In this document: positions 28,461 through 37,332 of the stretch, piece by piece | Position numbering within the stretch: position 1 is the stretch's first letter | How the letters are laid out: each line of letters starts with the position of its first letter | Assembly: GCF_001317355.1 (NCBI RefSeq) | Contig: NZ_LKET01000068.1 | Span: 186,001-250,000 of the forward strand | Source of the DNA: Oxobacter pfennigii | GTDB taxonomy: Bacteria > Bacillota > Clostridia > Clostridiales > Oxobacteraceae | DNA length: 64,000 bases | Direction: 5' to 3' | The notes under the pieces: generated by a model | What the model saw: only the letters and a program-made list of their open reading frames with translations | Told to the model about the DNA's origin: nothing | The model's database searches: none | Translations under genes and position numbers: made by a program

Positions 28461-29303
28461 CTAATCTCTTGATTTTGGATTTAAAGCTTCATTTATGCCG
28501 TTTCCCAGCAAATTGAAGCAAATTACATAAAGCATAATAAAACAGCTTGTGAAGAGCCACCACCACCATGGATTGGGAGTATCTATTACCGCTCCTGCAT
28601 CCCAGGCTTTTTTAAGAATGGTACCCCAAGACCAGGTTGTGGGATCCCCTAAGCCTAAAAAGCTTAAGCCTGATTCCGAAAGCACCGCCGTCGCCATAAC
28701 CAAAGTAAGGTTTACAAGGACCGGGCCTGCTATGTTTAATAATATGTGTTTGAATAATATAACCACCGTTTTAATGCCTGTACATTTTGCTGCCTCTATA
28801 AACTGCATTTCAGCGATTTTCATGGTTGAGTTTCTTGTGACTCGCGCCAGTGAAGGCCAGGCAAAGAGTCCTATTACTACAGCAACGTTTGTTATGGATG
28901 ATCCTACAATTGCGGCAATGACAATCATTAAAGGCAGCACCGGAAGAGTAAGAAATATATCTATAACGCTGTCAATAATTGCACCTGTATAACCTTTAAA
29001 ATATCCCGAAATCAAGCCTGCGGGAATTCCAATGAGTGCTGCTACCAAAACCGCCATGACAGATACATATAACGAAGTTCTTGCGCCCCAAACCACTTGT
29101 GCGAAAACATCCAATCCCAAACCGTCGGTGCCGAAAAAATGATTCATTGAAGGAGATAGCAGCACTTCACTTCCGTATCCTTTGGGGTATTCTGAGATTA
29201 ATGGTGCCATTACACCTAAAAGCACTATTATAAGAACTCCCGTAAATCCCAGCATGCTTAATCTATTTCTAATAAATGAATTAATAAATGTCCTGCTCTT
29301 CAT
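28461..29303 (-). CDS. dppC: Peptide ABC transporter permease, DppC type
   Basis: 280 residues with an N-terminal membrane segment, periplasmic-side loop (SPSMNHFFGTDGLGLDVFAQVVWGARTSL, typical of DppC/OppC) and about five further membrane segments. The EAA loop that contacts the ATPases reads FIEAAKCTGIKTVVILFKHILLN. It pairs with DppB immediately upstream, with a 5-bp gap. Confidence 0.9.
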   Translation of the reverse strand: MKSRTFINSFIRNRLSMLGFTGVLIIVLLGVMAPLISEYPKGYGSEVLLSPSMNHFFGTDGLGLDVFAQVVWGARTSLYVSVMAVLVAALIGIPAGLISGYFKGYTGAIIDSVIDIFLTLPVLPLMIVIAAIVGSSITNVAVVIGLFAWPSLARVTRNSTMKIAEMQFIEAAKCTGIKTVVILFKHILLNIAGPVLVNLTLVMATAVLSESGLSFLGLGDPTTWSWGTILKKAWDAGAVIDTPNPWWWWLFTSCFIMLYVICFNLLGNGINEALNPKSRD

Positions 29304-29308
29304 ATTTT

Positions 29309-30271
29309 TTAACCCCCTAACTTAATACGCGGGTCAAGCCATGCTACGATTAAATCCGTAACTATGCTCATAACCACTACGGATATGGCCAAAATAAGAA
29401 ATGCACCCTGAAGAACGGGAAAATCCATGGAACTTACGGAATCGTATATGAGCCTTCCTATACCCGGCCAGGCATACACCGTCTCTGTCATAACAGCACC
29501 TCCTACCATGGAACCTACCATAAGCCCCGTTACGGTAATTGTAGGAATCAACGCATTTTTAAGTGCATGGGTTTTTATCACGTATTTTTCATGCCAGCCC
29601 TTTGCATAGGCAGTCCTTATATAATCCTCTTTTAATACATCAATCATGCTGTTTCTTGTATAAAGTATTATTGCTGCAACATTGTTTATAAAAAGCGTAA
29701 GCGCCGGCAATACTGCGTGTCTTGCCACGTCGGCTATATATGCAAAGCCTTTTTGCGGCGGAGGCGTATAGGCTCCTCCTGTTGGGAACAGCTTTAAATA
29801 ATATGCGAATATATACAGCAATGCGAAGGATAAAAAAGGTATGAAAATTGATATACCCGTTGTTATCAACACATTTATTATCTTGTCAAAGACCGAATTT
29901 CTCTTTTTTGCCGCCAGCATCCCTATTGGTATGCCTATTGCCAATGACAATACAACTACCAAAAATAGCAACAACAAAGTCCAGGGCAGCTTTTGCATAA
30001 TAACCTCGGTAACAGGCTCTCTGGTCTTAAAAGATATGCCCAAATTACCTGTCATCATCTGCTGAATAAATACCAGATATTGTTCACCTATGGGTTTATC
30101 CAGCCCAAACTGCCTCATCATGGCCTGCTGCACCTCAGGACTCATTTTAGGATCTACCAGGAGCGTAACCGGGTCGGAAGGCATCAGCCTTATTATGAAA
30201 AATGTAATGGTTACCGATACAAAAATTGTCAGCAAACCTTTGAATATCCTTTTAGCTAAATAGTTGGCCAT
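29309..30271 (-). CDS. dppB: Peptide ABC transporter permease, DppB type
   Basis: 320 residues, six predicted membrane segments. Typical DppB landmarks: IRLMPSDPVTLL near the N-terminus, FGLDKPIGEQYLVFI, EAA loop DYIRTAYAKGWHEKYVIKTHALKNA and VMTETVYAWPGIGRLIYDS. It forms the membrane channel with DppC. Confidence 0.9.
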   Translation of the reverse strand: MANYLAKRIFKGLLTIFVSVTITFFIIRLMPSDPVTLLVDPKMSPEVQQAMMRQFGLDKPIGEQYLVFIQQMMTGNLGISFKTREPVTEVIMQKLPWTLLLLFLVVVLSLAIGIPIGMLAAKKRNSVFDKIINVLITTGISIFIPFLSFALLYIFAYYLKLFPTGGAYTPPPQKGFAYIADVARHAVLPALTLFINNVAAIILYTRNSMIDVLKEDYIRTAYAKGWHEKYVIKTHALKNALIPTITVTGLMVGSMVGGAVMTETVYAWPGIGRLIYDSVSSMDFPVLQGAFLILAISVVVMSIVTDLIVAWLDPRIKLGG

Positions 30272-30275
30272 AGTT

Positions 30276-31259
30276 TCACTCCTCTTTTTTCCCGGAATAA
30301 ATATGACATCGAACGTAATGATTTGGTTCTATTTCTATTATTTCCGGATGTTCCTTTGTACATATTTCCATGGATTTTTGACATCTTGTCCTGAACCTGC
30401 ATCCTGATGGCGGATCAATGGGGCTGGGGATATCACCTTCCAGAATAATCCTCTCTTTTTTTGCCTTTGTAGTAGGTTCGGGAATTGCAGATATTAGGGC
30501 TTCAGTATAAGGATGATATGTCTTTTTAAACAACTGCTCTGTCGGTGCTAATTCCATTACTTCTCCTAAGTACATTACCATTATCCTGTCACTTATATAT
30601 TTGATAACAGCCAAATCATGGCTTATGAAAATATAAGTTAAATCCAGCCTTTTCTTAAGCTGATTGAAAAGGTTAAGTATCTGGGCCTGTACTGAAACAT
30701 CCAGTGCCGATACCGCTTCATCACACACGAGTACTAGAGGCTCCAGGGCCAGAGCTCTTGCTATGCTTATTCTCTGCCGCTGCCCTCCTGAAAACTCATG
30801 AGGATATCTGTCATACATTTCTCCTTGAAGCCCTACCAGTTCAAGAATCTTTATTACCTTTTCCCTGGCTTCTGCTTTGCTTTTTACAATATTGTTTGCC
30901 AGCATGGGTTCAATAATGGCGTCACCTATTTTAAACCTAGGATTAAGGGAAGCATAAGGGTCCTGGAAAACCATCTGAAGCTCCCGGCGAATAGCCCTAA
31001 ACTCCTTTCCTTTAAGGCTTAAGATGTCCTTTCCCTTATATATGACCTTGCCTTTTGTATGTCTTATGAGCTTTAATATTACCCTTCCTAATGTGGATTT
31101 GCCTGAGCCGGATTCGCCAACAATCCCTAAAGTTTCGGATTTATACAAATCAAAGCTTACATCCTCAACAGCATGTACACTGCCTTTTTTTCCAAAAATA
31201 CCGCTGTATATATCAAAGTATTTTGTAAGATTGCTCACTTTTAATATTTTTTCATTCAT
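30276..31259 (-). CDS. Peptide ABC transporter ATPase, OppF/DppF type
   Basis: 327 residues. Walker A GESGSGKST, Q-loop FQDPYASLNP, signature FSGGQRQRISIARAL, Walker B LVCDEAVSALD and H-loop FISHD. The C-terminal oligopeptide-transporter extension has a cysteine-rich stretch (CRFRTRCQKSMEIC) that in relatives may bind an iron-sulfur cluster. An upstream ATG at 31280 is possible, but the ATG at 31259 follows AAAGGGTG. Confidence 0.9.
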   Translation of the reverse strand: MNEKILKVSNLTKYFDIYSGIFGKKGSVHAVEDVSFDLYKSETLGIVGESGSGKSTLGRVILKLIRHTKGKVIYKGKDILSLKGKEFRAIRRELQMVFQDPYASLNPRFKIGDAIIEPMLANNIVKSKAEAREKVIKILELVGLQGEMYDRYPHEFSGGQRQRISIARALALEPLVLVCDEAVSALDVSVQAQILNLFNQLKKRLDLTYIFISHDLAVIKYISDRIMVMYLGEVMELAPTEQLFKKTYHPYTEALISAIPEPTTKAKKERIILEGDIPSPIDPPSGCRFRTRCQKSMEICTKEHPEIIEIEPNHYVRCHIYSGKKEE

Positions 31260-31281
31260 GGACTTTTCACACCCTTTCATA

Positions 31282-32238
31282 TTAAAGCCAGCATTGTACA
31301 TAGTGATTTTTGCCTGACTCTTTTACAGGAGGTACATTATCCATGCACTTTTCAAGACAAAACCCGCATCTGTCGGCAAATCTGCAGCCTTTATTGAAAT
31401 TGCGGCTTACAGGGACGCTTCCCGGTATAGAATATAATTCTTCCTTATCGGAGGATAAAGTCGGTATAGCTGCCATAAGGCCTTTTGTATATGGGTGCAA
31501 TGGATTATCGAATATTTTCTCCATATCGCCTTTCTCAACAACCCTGCCGGCATACATGACTACCACCTCATCACATATATCTGCAACTATGCCTAAATTG
31601 TGAGTTATGAGCATCAAGGAATCCTTTTCCTTTAATTTACGCATTATATCCAGAACCTGGGCCTGGATTGTAACGTCAAGGGCGGTAGTAGGCTCGTCGG
31701 CAATTAAAAGGTTTGGCTTTAATATTACGGACATGGCAATCATTACACGCTGCCTCATACCTCCAGAAAATTGATGGGGATATTGATTAAGCCTTTTTTC
31801 CGGACCGGGTATGCCTACCTGTTCTAATTGCTTAATCACCCTTTCTTTTATCTCCCCGTCACTCATCTCCGGATTATGTTTTTTTAAAACTTCGGATATT
31901 TGAAATCCGATAGTTAATACCGGATTTAAAGATGTCATGGGCTCCTGAAATATCATGGCGATTTCCCTGCCTCGAATTTCCTGCATCTCCTTTTCACTTA
32001 TTTGCAAAAGCTTTCCGCCTTTGTAAATTATTTCACCGCCCTGTACCACGGCGCTTTTAGGTAAAAGTCCCATGATGGAGAGGCTTGTCATACTTTTGCC
32101 GCAACCTGATTCTCCTACGATTCCGACAGCTTTTCCTTCTTCGATATCGAAATTTATATTATCCAAAAGATTATATACCGTACCATTATCATCCTTAAAA
32201 CCCATACTGTAATTCTTAAACTCCAAAAGCTTAGCCAC
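31282..32238 (-). CDS. Peptide ABC transporter ATPase, OppD/DppD type
   Basis: 318 residues. Walker [10 protein letters not shown]-loop [15 protein letters not shown], signature [13 protein letters not shown], Walker [13 protein letters not shown]-loop LITHN, and the OppD C-terminal cysteine cluster ([14 protein letters not shown]). The frame opens at an ATG (32256) that is part of the GGAGGG ribosome binding site, so the GTG at 32238 ([10 protein letters not shown]) is the more likely start. First gene of the operon; transcription is inferred to begin about 70 bases upstream at a sigma-54 promoter. Confidence 0.9.
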   Translation of the reverse strand: MAKLLEFKNYSMGFKDDNGTVYNLLDNINFDIEEGKAVGIVGESGCGKSMTSLSIMGLLPKSAVVQGGEIIYKGGKLLQISEKEMQEIRGREIAMIFQEPMTSLNPVLTIGFQISEVLKKHNPEMSDGEIKERVIKQLEQVGIPGPEKRLNQYPHQFSGGMRQRVMIAMSVILKPNLLIADEPTTALDVTIQAQVLDIMRKLKEKDSLMLITHNLGIVADICDEVVVMYAGRVVEKGDMEKIFDNPLHPYTKGLMAAIPTLSSDKEELYSIPGSVPVSRNFNKGCRFADRCGFCLEKCMDNVPPVKESGKNHYVQCWL

Positions 32239-32317
32239 TTTTAAGTATCCCTCCATTCAATAAAACAGCCTGTTCAACAACTTATCTCATATATAGAGTT
32301 TATTTGCAAATATATAT

Positions 32318-32333
32318 TGCAAATTTCGTGCCA
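32318..32333 (-). promoter_or_regulatory. Sigma-54 (-24/-12) promoter of the peptide operon
   Basis: The minus strand reads TGGCACGAAATTTGCA, an exact match to the sigma-54 consensus TGGCACN5TTGCA. It lies about 80 bases before the oppD start, and a sigma-54 activator is encoded in the same operon. Confidence 0.9.
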
Positions 32334-32390
32334 ATTCTAAATCCAATTGTTTTTACAATAATTGTCCGCCATACAAAGAAATTTTTAACA

Positions 32391-32446
32391 ATTTGTATTT
32401 TATTAATGTATTTGTCAGAATATTATTTACAAATCAAAGTATTTGT
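32391..32446 (-). promoter_or_regulatory. Repeated ATTTGT/ACAAAT half-sites, possible activator binding region
   Basis: ATTTGT occurs at 32391, 32410 and 32441, and ACAAAT at 32429; the pair 32410-32415 / 32429-32434 forms an inverted repeat. They lie 60-115 bases upstream of the -24/-12 promoter, where an enhancer-type site is expected. The AT-rich setting makes chance repeats possible. Confidence 0.35.
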
Positions 32447-32514
32447 TTTTTCTGTTTTAAGTTTATTTTGGTTATTTTAAGTTTTATTAAGTCACCCAAA
32501 AGCTCATTTATTAA

Positions 32515-32571
32515 CCAAAAAGATAAAAGAACCACCAAATTAAAATCTGATGGTTCTCTTATCTTTTTTAT
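32515..32571 (-). terminator. Terminator of the sensor kinase gene
   Basis: Arms AAAGATAAAAGAACCACCA and TGATGGTTCTCTTATCTTT pair over 19 positions with two imperfect pairs; the minus strand continues with TTTTTGG. It isolates the kinase from the sigma-54 promoter region. Confidence 0.8.
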
Positions 32572-32580
32572 GTATATCTC

Positions 32581-34329
32581 TTATTCTTTATATAAAGGCA
32601 GCTTTATATAAAAAATACTTCCTTTATCCAAATTATTTTCCGCCCATATGCTTCCGCCATGTCTTATTATAATATCCTTACATATATATAATCCCAACCC
32701 CATACCTCCGGGGTCCTTTTCCGAGCCATTTTTCACCCGGTAAAAGCTGCTAAATATTTTATCCAGTTGGTCTTCGGGTATACCCATCCCCTGATCTTTT
32801 ACTGATATAATGGCATCGTCCCTTTCTATGACTATGTTTATGATTATTTCACTGAAATCCTTTGAGTATTTAATGGCATTGTCAATGAAATTCCTGATCA
32901 CATCTGCCAGCCTGTCAAAATCACCAAAAACTATGGCTGGCTGGGAAGCATTCAAAATAAAGTTCCTGTTATTGCTGGTATCCATGATGAATGGTTTTAT
33001 CACAGTTTGCACTACATCATTTATATCCAAGGGACTCATATTGGCTTTTATCTCTATATTATCTCTTTGAAGCTTGAAGGCCTCAAGTATCATATTTAAT
33101 AACTTTGATAAGCGATTAACTTCATTTTCCAATGTTGTGATAAGCTCTGCAGTATCCTTTATAGGTTTTCCTTCACTTATTCTTCTGCTGATCAATGAAG
33201 CTATTCCTTTTATGCTTGTCATGGGGTTCCTCAATTCATGAGCTGCGGTCTGTAAAAACAGCTGACGTCCGCTTTCCAGTTCCTGTATATGTTCTGTCAT
33301 ATGATCGAAGGCTAAGCCTGTTTGACCAAGTTCATCTTTTCTTTTAAAATTGGTTCTTACAGTATAGTCTCTTCTTGAAATGGCATTTGCGGCCTTTTCT
33401 AAGATTCTGACAGGTTTTAATATATGTACTATCAAGTACAAAGCCATAAGAAATGAACATAAAATTATAAAAATCATTATAACTACACTTGATACGGCTT
33501 CATTATAAGGATTTTTTATGACTTCATCAATATCAATGGAGGCATATGCAGCCCATTTTAATTTTGACAGAGGTACACTTACCATCAAACGTTTTGTGCC
33601 GTCATTTATTTTATAATCACTTATCTTTACTACTTCGCCTTTAAGTGACTTCCACGCCGGCCCGTCTTCCTTTATCTGTCTCTTGCTGTAAGCCAAATCA
33701 GGTACGCTGTCGGAATATACAATCATCCCGTTCTCGTCTATAAGTCCAAATGAGCTGGTTTCACTTACCCTATTGGGAGGAAATATACCTCTTAATTCAT
33801 TCACGTTTATTGCTACTGTTACTATGCCCTTTAAAACTCCATTTTCCCTTATCGCCCTGGCAACTAAAAATGTAGGGTTTTGGGAAACCTCACTTATAAA
33901 AAGATTTGACATCACCTTATCTTCACCATTCCTGATCTTTTCGTAAAAACTCCAGAAGGGTGAATCTAGGCCTGCAACTCCGCTATTATTTGAGTAAACT
34001 GCTACTCCATCGGGATTTGCCCATGTAATTCCTAAAATTGTCGGTTCGGAATCAGCGCAGTTAATTAGATATTCCTTTATTTTTGCCGGATCATGGGAAG
34101 AATTTTCTAGTATAGATAAACCTATTGACAACTCGGCATACCACATTCTGTCAATAAAATTAGTAAAAGCCACACTGATTGCATTGGCATAATCCTCACC
34201 GGATTTAAGTTCGAAGTCAATCGCTTTTTTGTACTGGGAGGCAATTACCATGGAATGCAATATAACTACAGGTACAATAGCTACCCATATCAAAATGAAC
34301 ATCTTAATCCTCAAGCTGATATTCTTCAT
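32581..34329 (-). CDS. Membrane sensor histidine kinase (no adjacent response regulator)
   Basis: 582 residues. Membrane segment about 10-30, extracytoplasmic sensor of dCache type about 31-280 (GLIDENGMIVYS), second membrane segment about 281-303, HAMP, then HisKA with the phosphoacceptor His364 in AAHELRNP, and a HATPase with NFIDNAIKYS, DQGMGIPEDQ and GGMGLGLYICK. The ATG at 34329 has GGGAG 9 bases upstream. It stands alone between two terminators, between the potABCD operon and the sigma-54 peptide operon; its partner regulator is elsewhere. Confidence 0.88.
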   Translation of the reverse strand: MKNISLRIKMFILIWVAIVPVVILHSMVIASQYKKAIDFELKSGEDYANAISVAFTNFIDRMWYAELSIGLSILENSSHDPAKIKEYLINCADSEPTILGITWANPDGVAVYSNNSGVAGLDSPFWSFYEKIRNGEDKVMSNLFISEVSQNPTFLVARAIRENGVLKGIVTVAINVNELRGIFPPNRVSETSSFGLIDENGMIVYSDSVPDLAYSKRQIKEDGPAWKSLKGEVVKISDYKINDGTKRLMVSVPLSKLKWAAYASIDIDEVIKNPYNEAVSSVVIMIFIILCSFLMALYLIVHILKPVRILEKAANAISRRDYTVRTNFKRKDELGQTGLAFDHMTEHIQELESGRQLFLQTAAHELRNPMTSIKGIASLISRRISEGKPIKDTAELITTLENEVNRLSKLLNMILEAFKLQRDNIEIKANMSPLDINDVVQTVIKPFIMDTSNNRNFILNASQPAIVFGDFDRLADVIRNFIDNAIKYSKDFSEIIINIVIERDDAIISVKDQGMGIPEDQLDKIFSSFYRVKNGSEKDPGGMGLGLYICKDIIIRHGGSIWAENNLDKGSIFYIKLPLYKE

Positions 34330-34455
34330 ATGCTTCATCTCCCGGCAACCAAAGATAGTCCCTTGGTAATTTTCGACAAGTATTTGCATATTCCTGCACG
34401 AATTTGTATTTTTACAGTCAATAAAATTAATTTTTTATAAATATGCTTCATACAT

Positions 34456-34494
34456 AAAAAAATGCTGTTATAAAGCATTTAATCTTCAACAGCA
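34456..34494 (-). terminator. Terminator after potD
   Basis: TGCTGTT / AACAGCA stem with an 18-base loop and a seven-T run on the minus strand, directly downstream of potD. Confidence 0.75.
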
Positions 34495-34518
34495 CCTTTT
34501 TTTCAACTAATTTATATT

Positions 34519-35607
34519 TTACCGGGCTTTAACATCAGTCCATATGGCATCATAGATTTTTATTGCATCACCGATATCTTTTAAATGTTCGCCTTTTTCA
34601 ATATCTGCTTCACCAGGATAAATAGCTTCATTTTCGAGGGTTTCCTTATCCATTAATTTGTGAGCCTCAAGATTAGGATTGGCATAAGGAAATTCCTTTG
34701 AAATCTCAGCGCTGATTTCGGGCTCCAGTATGAAGTTCATAAAGAGTTCGGCATTTTTCTTATTGGGAGCACCCTTGGGGATAATGAAATTATCCTGCCA
34801 TAAATACATGCCTTCCTCAGGGAGCACAGCTTTAATATCGGGATTTTCCTGCTGTGCAAGTACTGCTTCAGCACCCCATACAACTCCGGCTAATGCTTCT
34901 CCGTTTATTAACATTGTTTTTGGGCTGTCGCTGTCGTAAGCTTTTATATTTTCCTTAAGCTTAATGAATTCCTGCTTAGCCTCTTCCAATTTGACAGGGT
35001 CTGTTTCATTCAAGGAATATCCAAGCTTCTTTAATATTATTCCCAATATTCCTCTCTGGTCGTCCAAAACCACCAGTGAATTTTTAAATCCTTCATTAAA
35101 GAGATCACTGTAGCCTTTAACATCTGTCTTTACCTTGCCTGTATTAACGGCAATAACCGCATTTCCCCACATATACGGAACTGTATATTTATTTCCCGGA
35201 TCATAATCCATATTTTTAAATTGGTCGCCTATGTTTTTGAAATTAGGGATGTTGCTCATATCGATTTCTTCAGCTAATCCCTGTTTTATCATAATATCTG
35301 CCATGTAATCGGTAGCAACGGAAATATCAAACTGTGAACCGCCCGCCATAATTTTTGCCAGCATTTCTTCATTGGAAGAATATGTAGTATAATTTACCTT
35401 TATATTATACTTTTCTTCGAATTTATCGATAACTGACTGAGGAAGATATTCGGACCAGTTAAATACATTTACTTCTCCGCCGGTCTCATTCGATGCGGAA
35501 TTGTTCTGCTGTGAAGAATTTCCGCAGGCCGCCAGAGATATAACAAGGCAGGCCAATAAACTTAAACTCATAATTCGTCTGAACTTTTTCAGGAATTTTA
35601 ACATCAT
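34519..35607 (-). CDS. potD: Spermidine/putrescine-binding lipoprotein
   Basis: 362 residues with lipoprotein signal (LAAC) and a Ser/Asn-rich linker. PotD family features include VNVFNWSEYLPQSVIDKFEEKY at the mature N-terminus and NAELFMNFILEPEISAEI. It captures polyamines for PotABC. The start at 35607 (ATGATG) is set by GGGAGG 8 bases upstream; the frame is open 14 codons further with no such site. Confidence 0.9.
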   Translation of the reverse strand: MMLKFLKKFRRIMSLSLLACLVISLAACGNSSQQNNSASNETGGEVNVFNWSEYLPQSVIDKFEEKYNIKVNYTTYSSNEEMLAKIMAGGSQFDISVATDYMADIMIKQGLAEEIDMSNIPNFKNIGDQFKNMDYDPGNKYTVPYMWGNAVIAVNTGKVKTDVKGYSDLFNEGFKNSLVVLDDQRGILGIILKKLGYSLNETDPVKLEEAKQEFIKLKENIKAYDSDSPKTMLINGEALAGVVWGAEAVLAQQENPDIKAVLPEEGMYLWQDNFIIPKGAPNKKNAELFMNFILEPEISAEISKEFPYANPNLEAHKLMDKETLENEAIYPGEADIEKGEHLKDIGDAIKIYDAIWTDVKAR

Positions 35608-35674
35608 TTTTAATACCTCCCATACACTTTTATTTATATTAGAATCCAATAATAATTTTATATTATTATAAAAT

Positions 35675-36469
35675 TTATTTACTGAATTTCATTCTGATTT
35701 TTTCGGATAAAACAGCAATAGTCAAGGTAACAACAAGCATTATGGTGGACAGGGCATTTATCTCAGGAGTTACGCCGAATCTCACCATGGAGAATATTTT
35801 AAGGGGCAGTGTTGTAGAGCCCGGGCCTGATACAAAGAAGCTTATGATAACGTCGTCCACCGATAATGTAAAGGCCAATAGAGCTCCTGCCACAATTCCC
35901 GGCATGATTATGGGCAAAGTAACCTTCACAAAGGTTTCTAACTGATTTGCCCCCAAATCCATTGCCGCTTCCTCCAGCGACCTGTCAAATCCTTCCAACC
36001 TCGCCCTCACAACCACCACCACATAGGATATGCTGAAGGTTATATGGGCTAATATAAGGGTCAGGGTCCCTAACGGAAATATGGCCTTAAACTGTGAGAA
36101 AAACATCAAAAGTGCTATTCCCATTACTATTTCCGGTATTATTATGGGAACATACAGCATACCGTCCAAGACCGTCTTTCCCTTGAAATTGTATTTATAC
36201 ATCCCAACAGCCGCAAGGGTTCCTATCATTGTTGATATCAGGGAGCTTATCACTCCTATCACTATTGTATTCCACATAGCCTCCAAGACTTCCTTATTAT
36301 CAAAAAGGCCTACGTACCATTTCAGTGTAAAACCCTGCCATACCGCATTTATCGTTGAATCGTTGAAGGAAAAAATTATTAAAACAACTATTGGCATATA
36401 TAATATGATGTAAACAAAAGCTGCATATATTGAAAATGTGCTTTTAGTCAGTTTATTCTGCTTCATCAT
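35675..36469 (-). CDS. potC: Spermidine/putrescine ABC transporter permease
   Basis: 264 residues, six membrane segments. It has the EAA loop RSLEEAAMDLGANQLETFVKVTLPIIMPG and the family segment FTLSVDDVIISFFVSGPGSTTLP. It overlaps potB by 4 bp and sits 68 bp before potD. Confidence 0.9.
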   Translation of the reverse strand: MMKQNKLTKSTFSIYAAFVYIILYMPIVVLIIFSFNDSTINAVWQGFTLKWYVGLFDNKEVLEAMWNTIVIGVISSLISTMIGTLAAVGMYKYNFKGKTVLDGMLYVPIIIPEIVMGIALLMFFSQFKAIFPLGTLTLILAHITFSISYVVVVVRARLEGFDRSLEEAAMDLGANQLETFVKVTLPIIMPGIVAGALLAFTLSVDDVIISFFVSGPGSTTLPLKIFSMVRFGVTPEINALSTIMLVVTLTIAVLSEKIRMKFSK

Positions 36470-37332
36470 ATCACCTCGGCCCTCTTGTTTCCGCTGAGTT
36501 TAAAATATACGCCTATGAATACAAAGGTAATCATAATGACAACTATAGAAATTGCCGAACCAAATGGCCAATCCCTCGCTGTTAAAAACTGATTTTTTAT
36601 TAGATTGCTTATTAGCATTATCTTGCTGCCTCCCATAAGGTCTGGTATGAAGAATAATCCCAAAGTGGGTATGTAAACAAGCAAGCAGCCCGCTACAATG
36701 CCAGGCATGGTAAGGGGCAGAGTAACTTTTAAAAATGTTTTAACAGGCGGTGCCCCAAGATCGCTGGCAGCTTCAAGATAAGCTTTATCCACGTTATCTA
36801 TGGAAGCATACAATGGCAGCACCATAAATGGGAATAAAGTATAAACAAGCCCTAATAAAACTACTCCGTCGGTATAGAGCATCTGTATAGGGTTTGATAT
36901 CAATCCCAGCTTTATAAGGTAGGAATTTATAATTCCTTCCGTCCTTAAAAGCGTTATCCATGCATATGTCCTTATAAGAGAATTTGTCCAAAAGGGTATT
37001 ACAATTAGCATTAAAAGCAATGCCCTGTATTTCTTCGGAGCCTTTGCAATATAGTAAGCAAAGGGATAACCGAATATAAGGCATAAAGCTGTGGTGAACA
37101 ATGAAATTTTAAGAGAATTTACAAGTATCTTTATATATGTAGAGTTTAAAAGCCTTAAATAGCCTTCACCGCTGAATGTATATTCAACCTGTCCGTAGAC
37201 TCCCCTGGTTAAAAAGCTCATAATTATTACTATAATGAAAGGAACCGTTAAAAAAGCCAGCAGCCACAATACTACAGGTGACAGTGTCCATAAAGGACCT
37301 GCATCTTTTTTTCTCCCTAATTCATTTTTCAT
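36466..37332 (-). CDS. potB: Spermidine/putrescine ABC transporter permease
   Basis: 288 residues, six membrane segments. Its EAA loop is AYLEAASDLGAPPVKTFLKVTLPLTMPG, and the tail has FIPDLMGGSKIMLISNLI, typical of PotB. It overlaps both neighbours by 4 bp, indicating tight translational coupling in potABCD. Confidence 0.9.
   Translation of the reverse strand: MKNELGRKKDAGPLWTLSPVVLWLLAFLTVPFIIVIIMSFLTRGVYGQVEYTFSGEGYLRLLNSTYIKILVNSLKISLFTTALCLIFGYPFAYYIAKAPKKYRALLLMLIVIPFWTNSLIRTYAWITLLRTEGIINSYLIKLGLISNPIQMLYTDGVVLLGLVYTLFPFMVLPLYASIDNVDKAYLEAASDLGAPPVKTFLKVTLPLTMPGIVAGCLLVYIPTLGLFFIPDLMGGSKIMLISNLIKNQFLTARDWPFGSAISIVVIMITFVFIGVYFKLSGNKRAEVI

Noticed and set aside
31282-31301. Overlap of the oppF frame into oppD via an upstream start
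   Set aside because: The extended start has no ribosome binding site; the ATG at 31259 gives the usual N-terminus.
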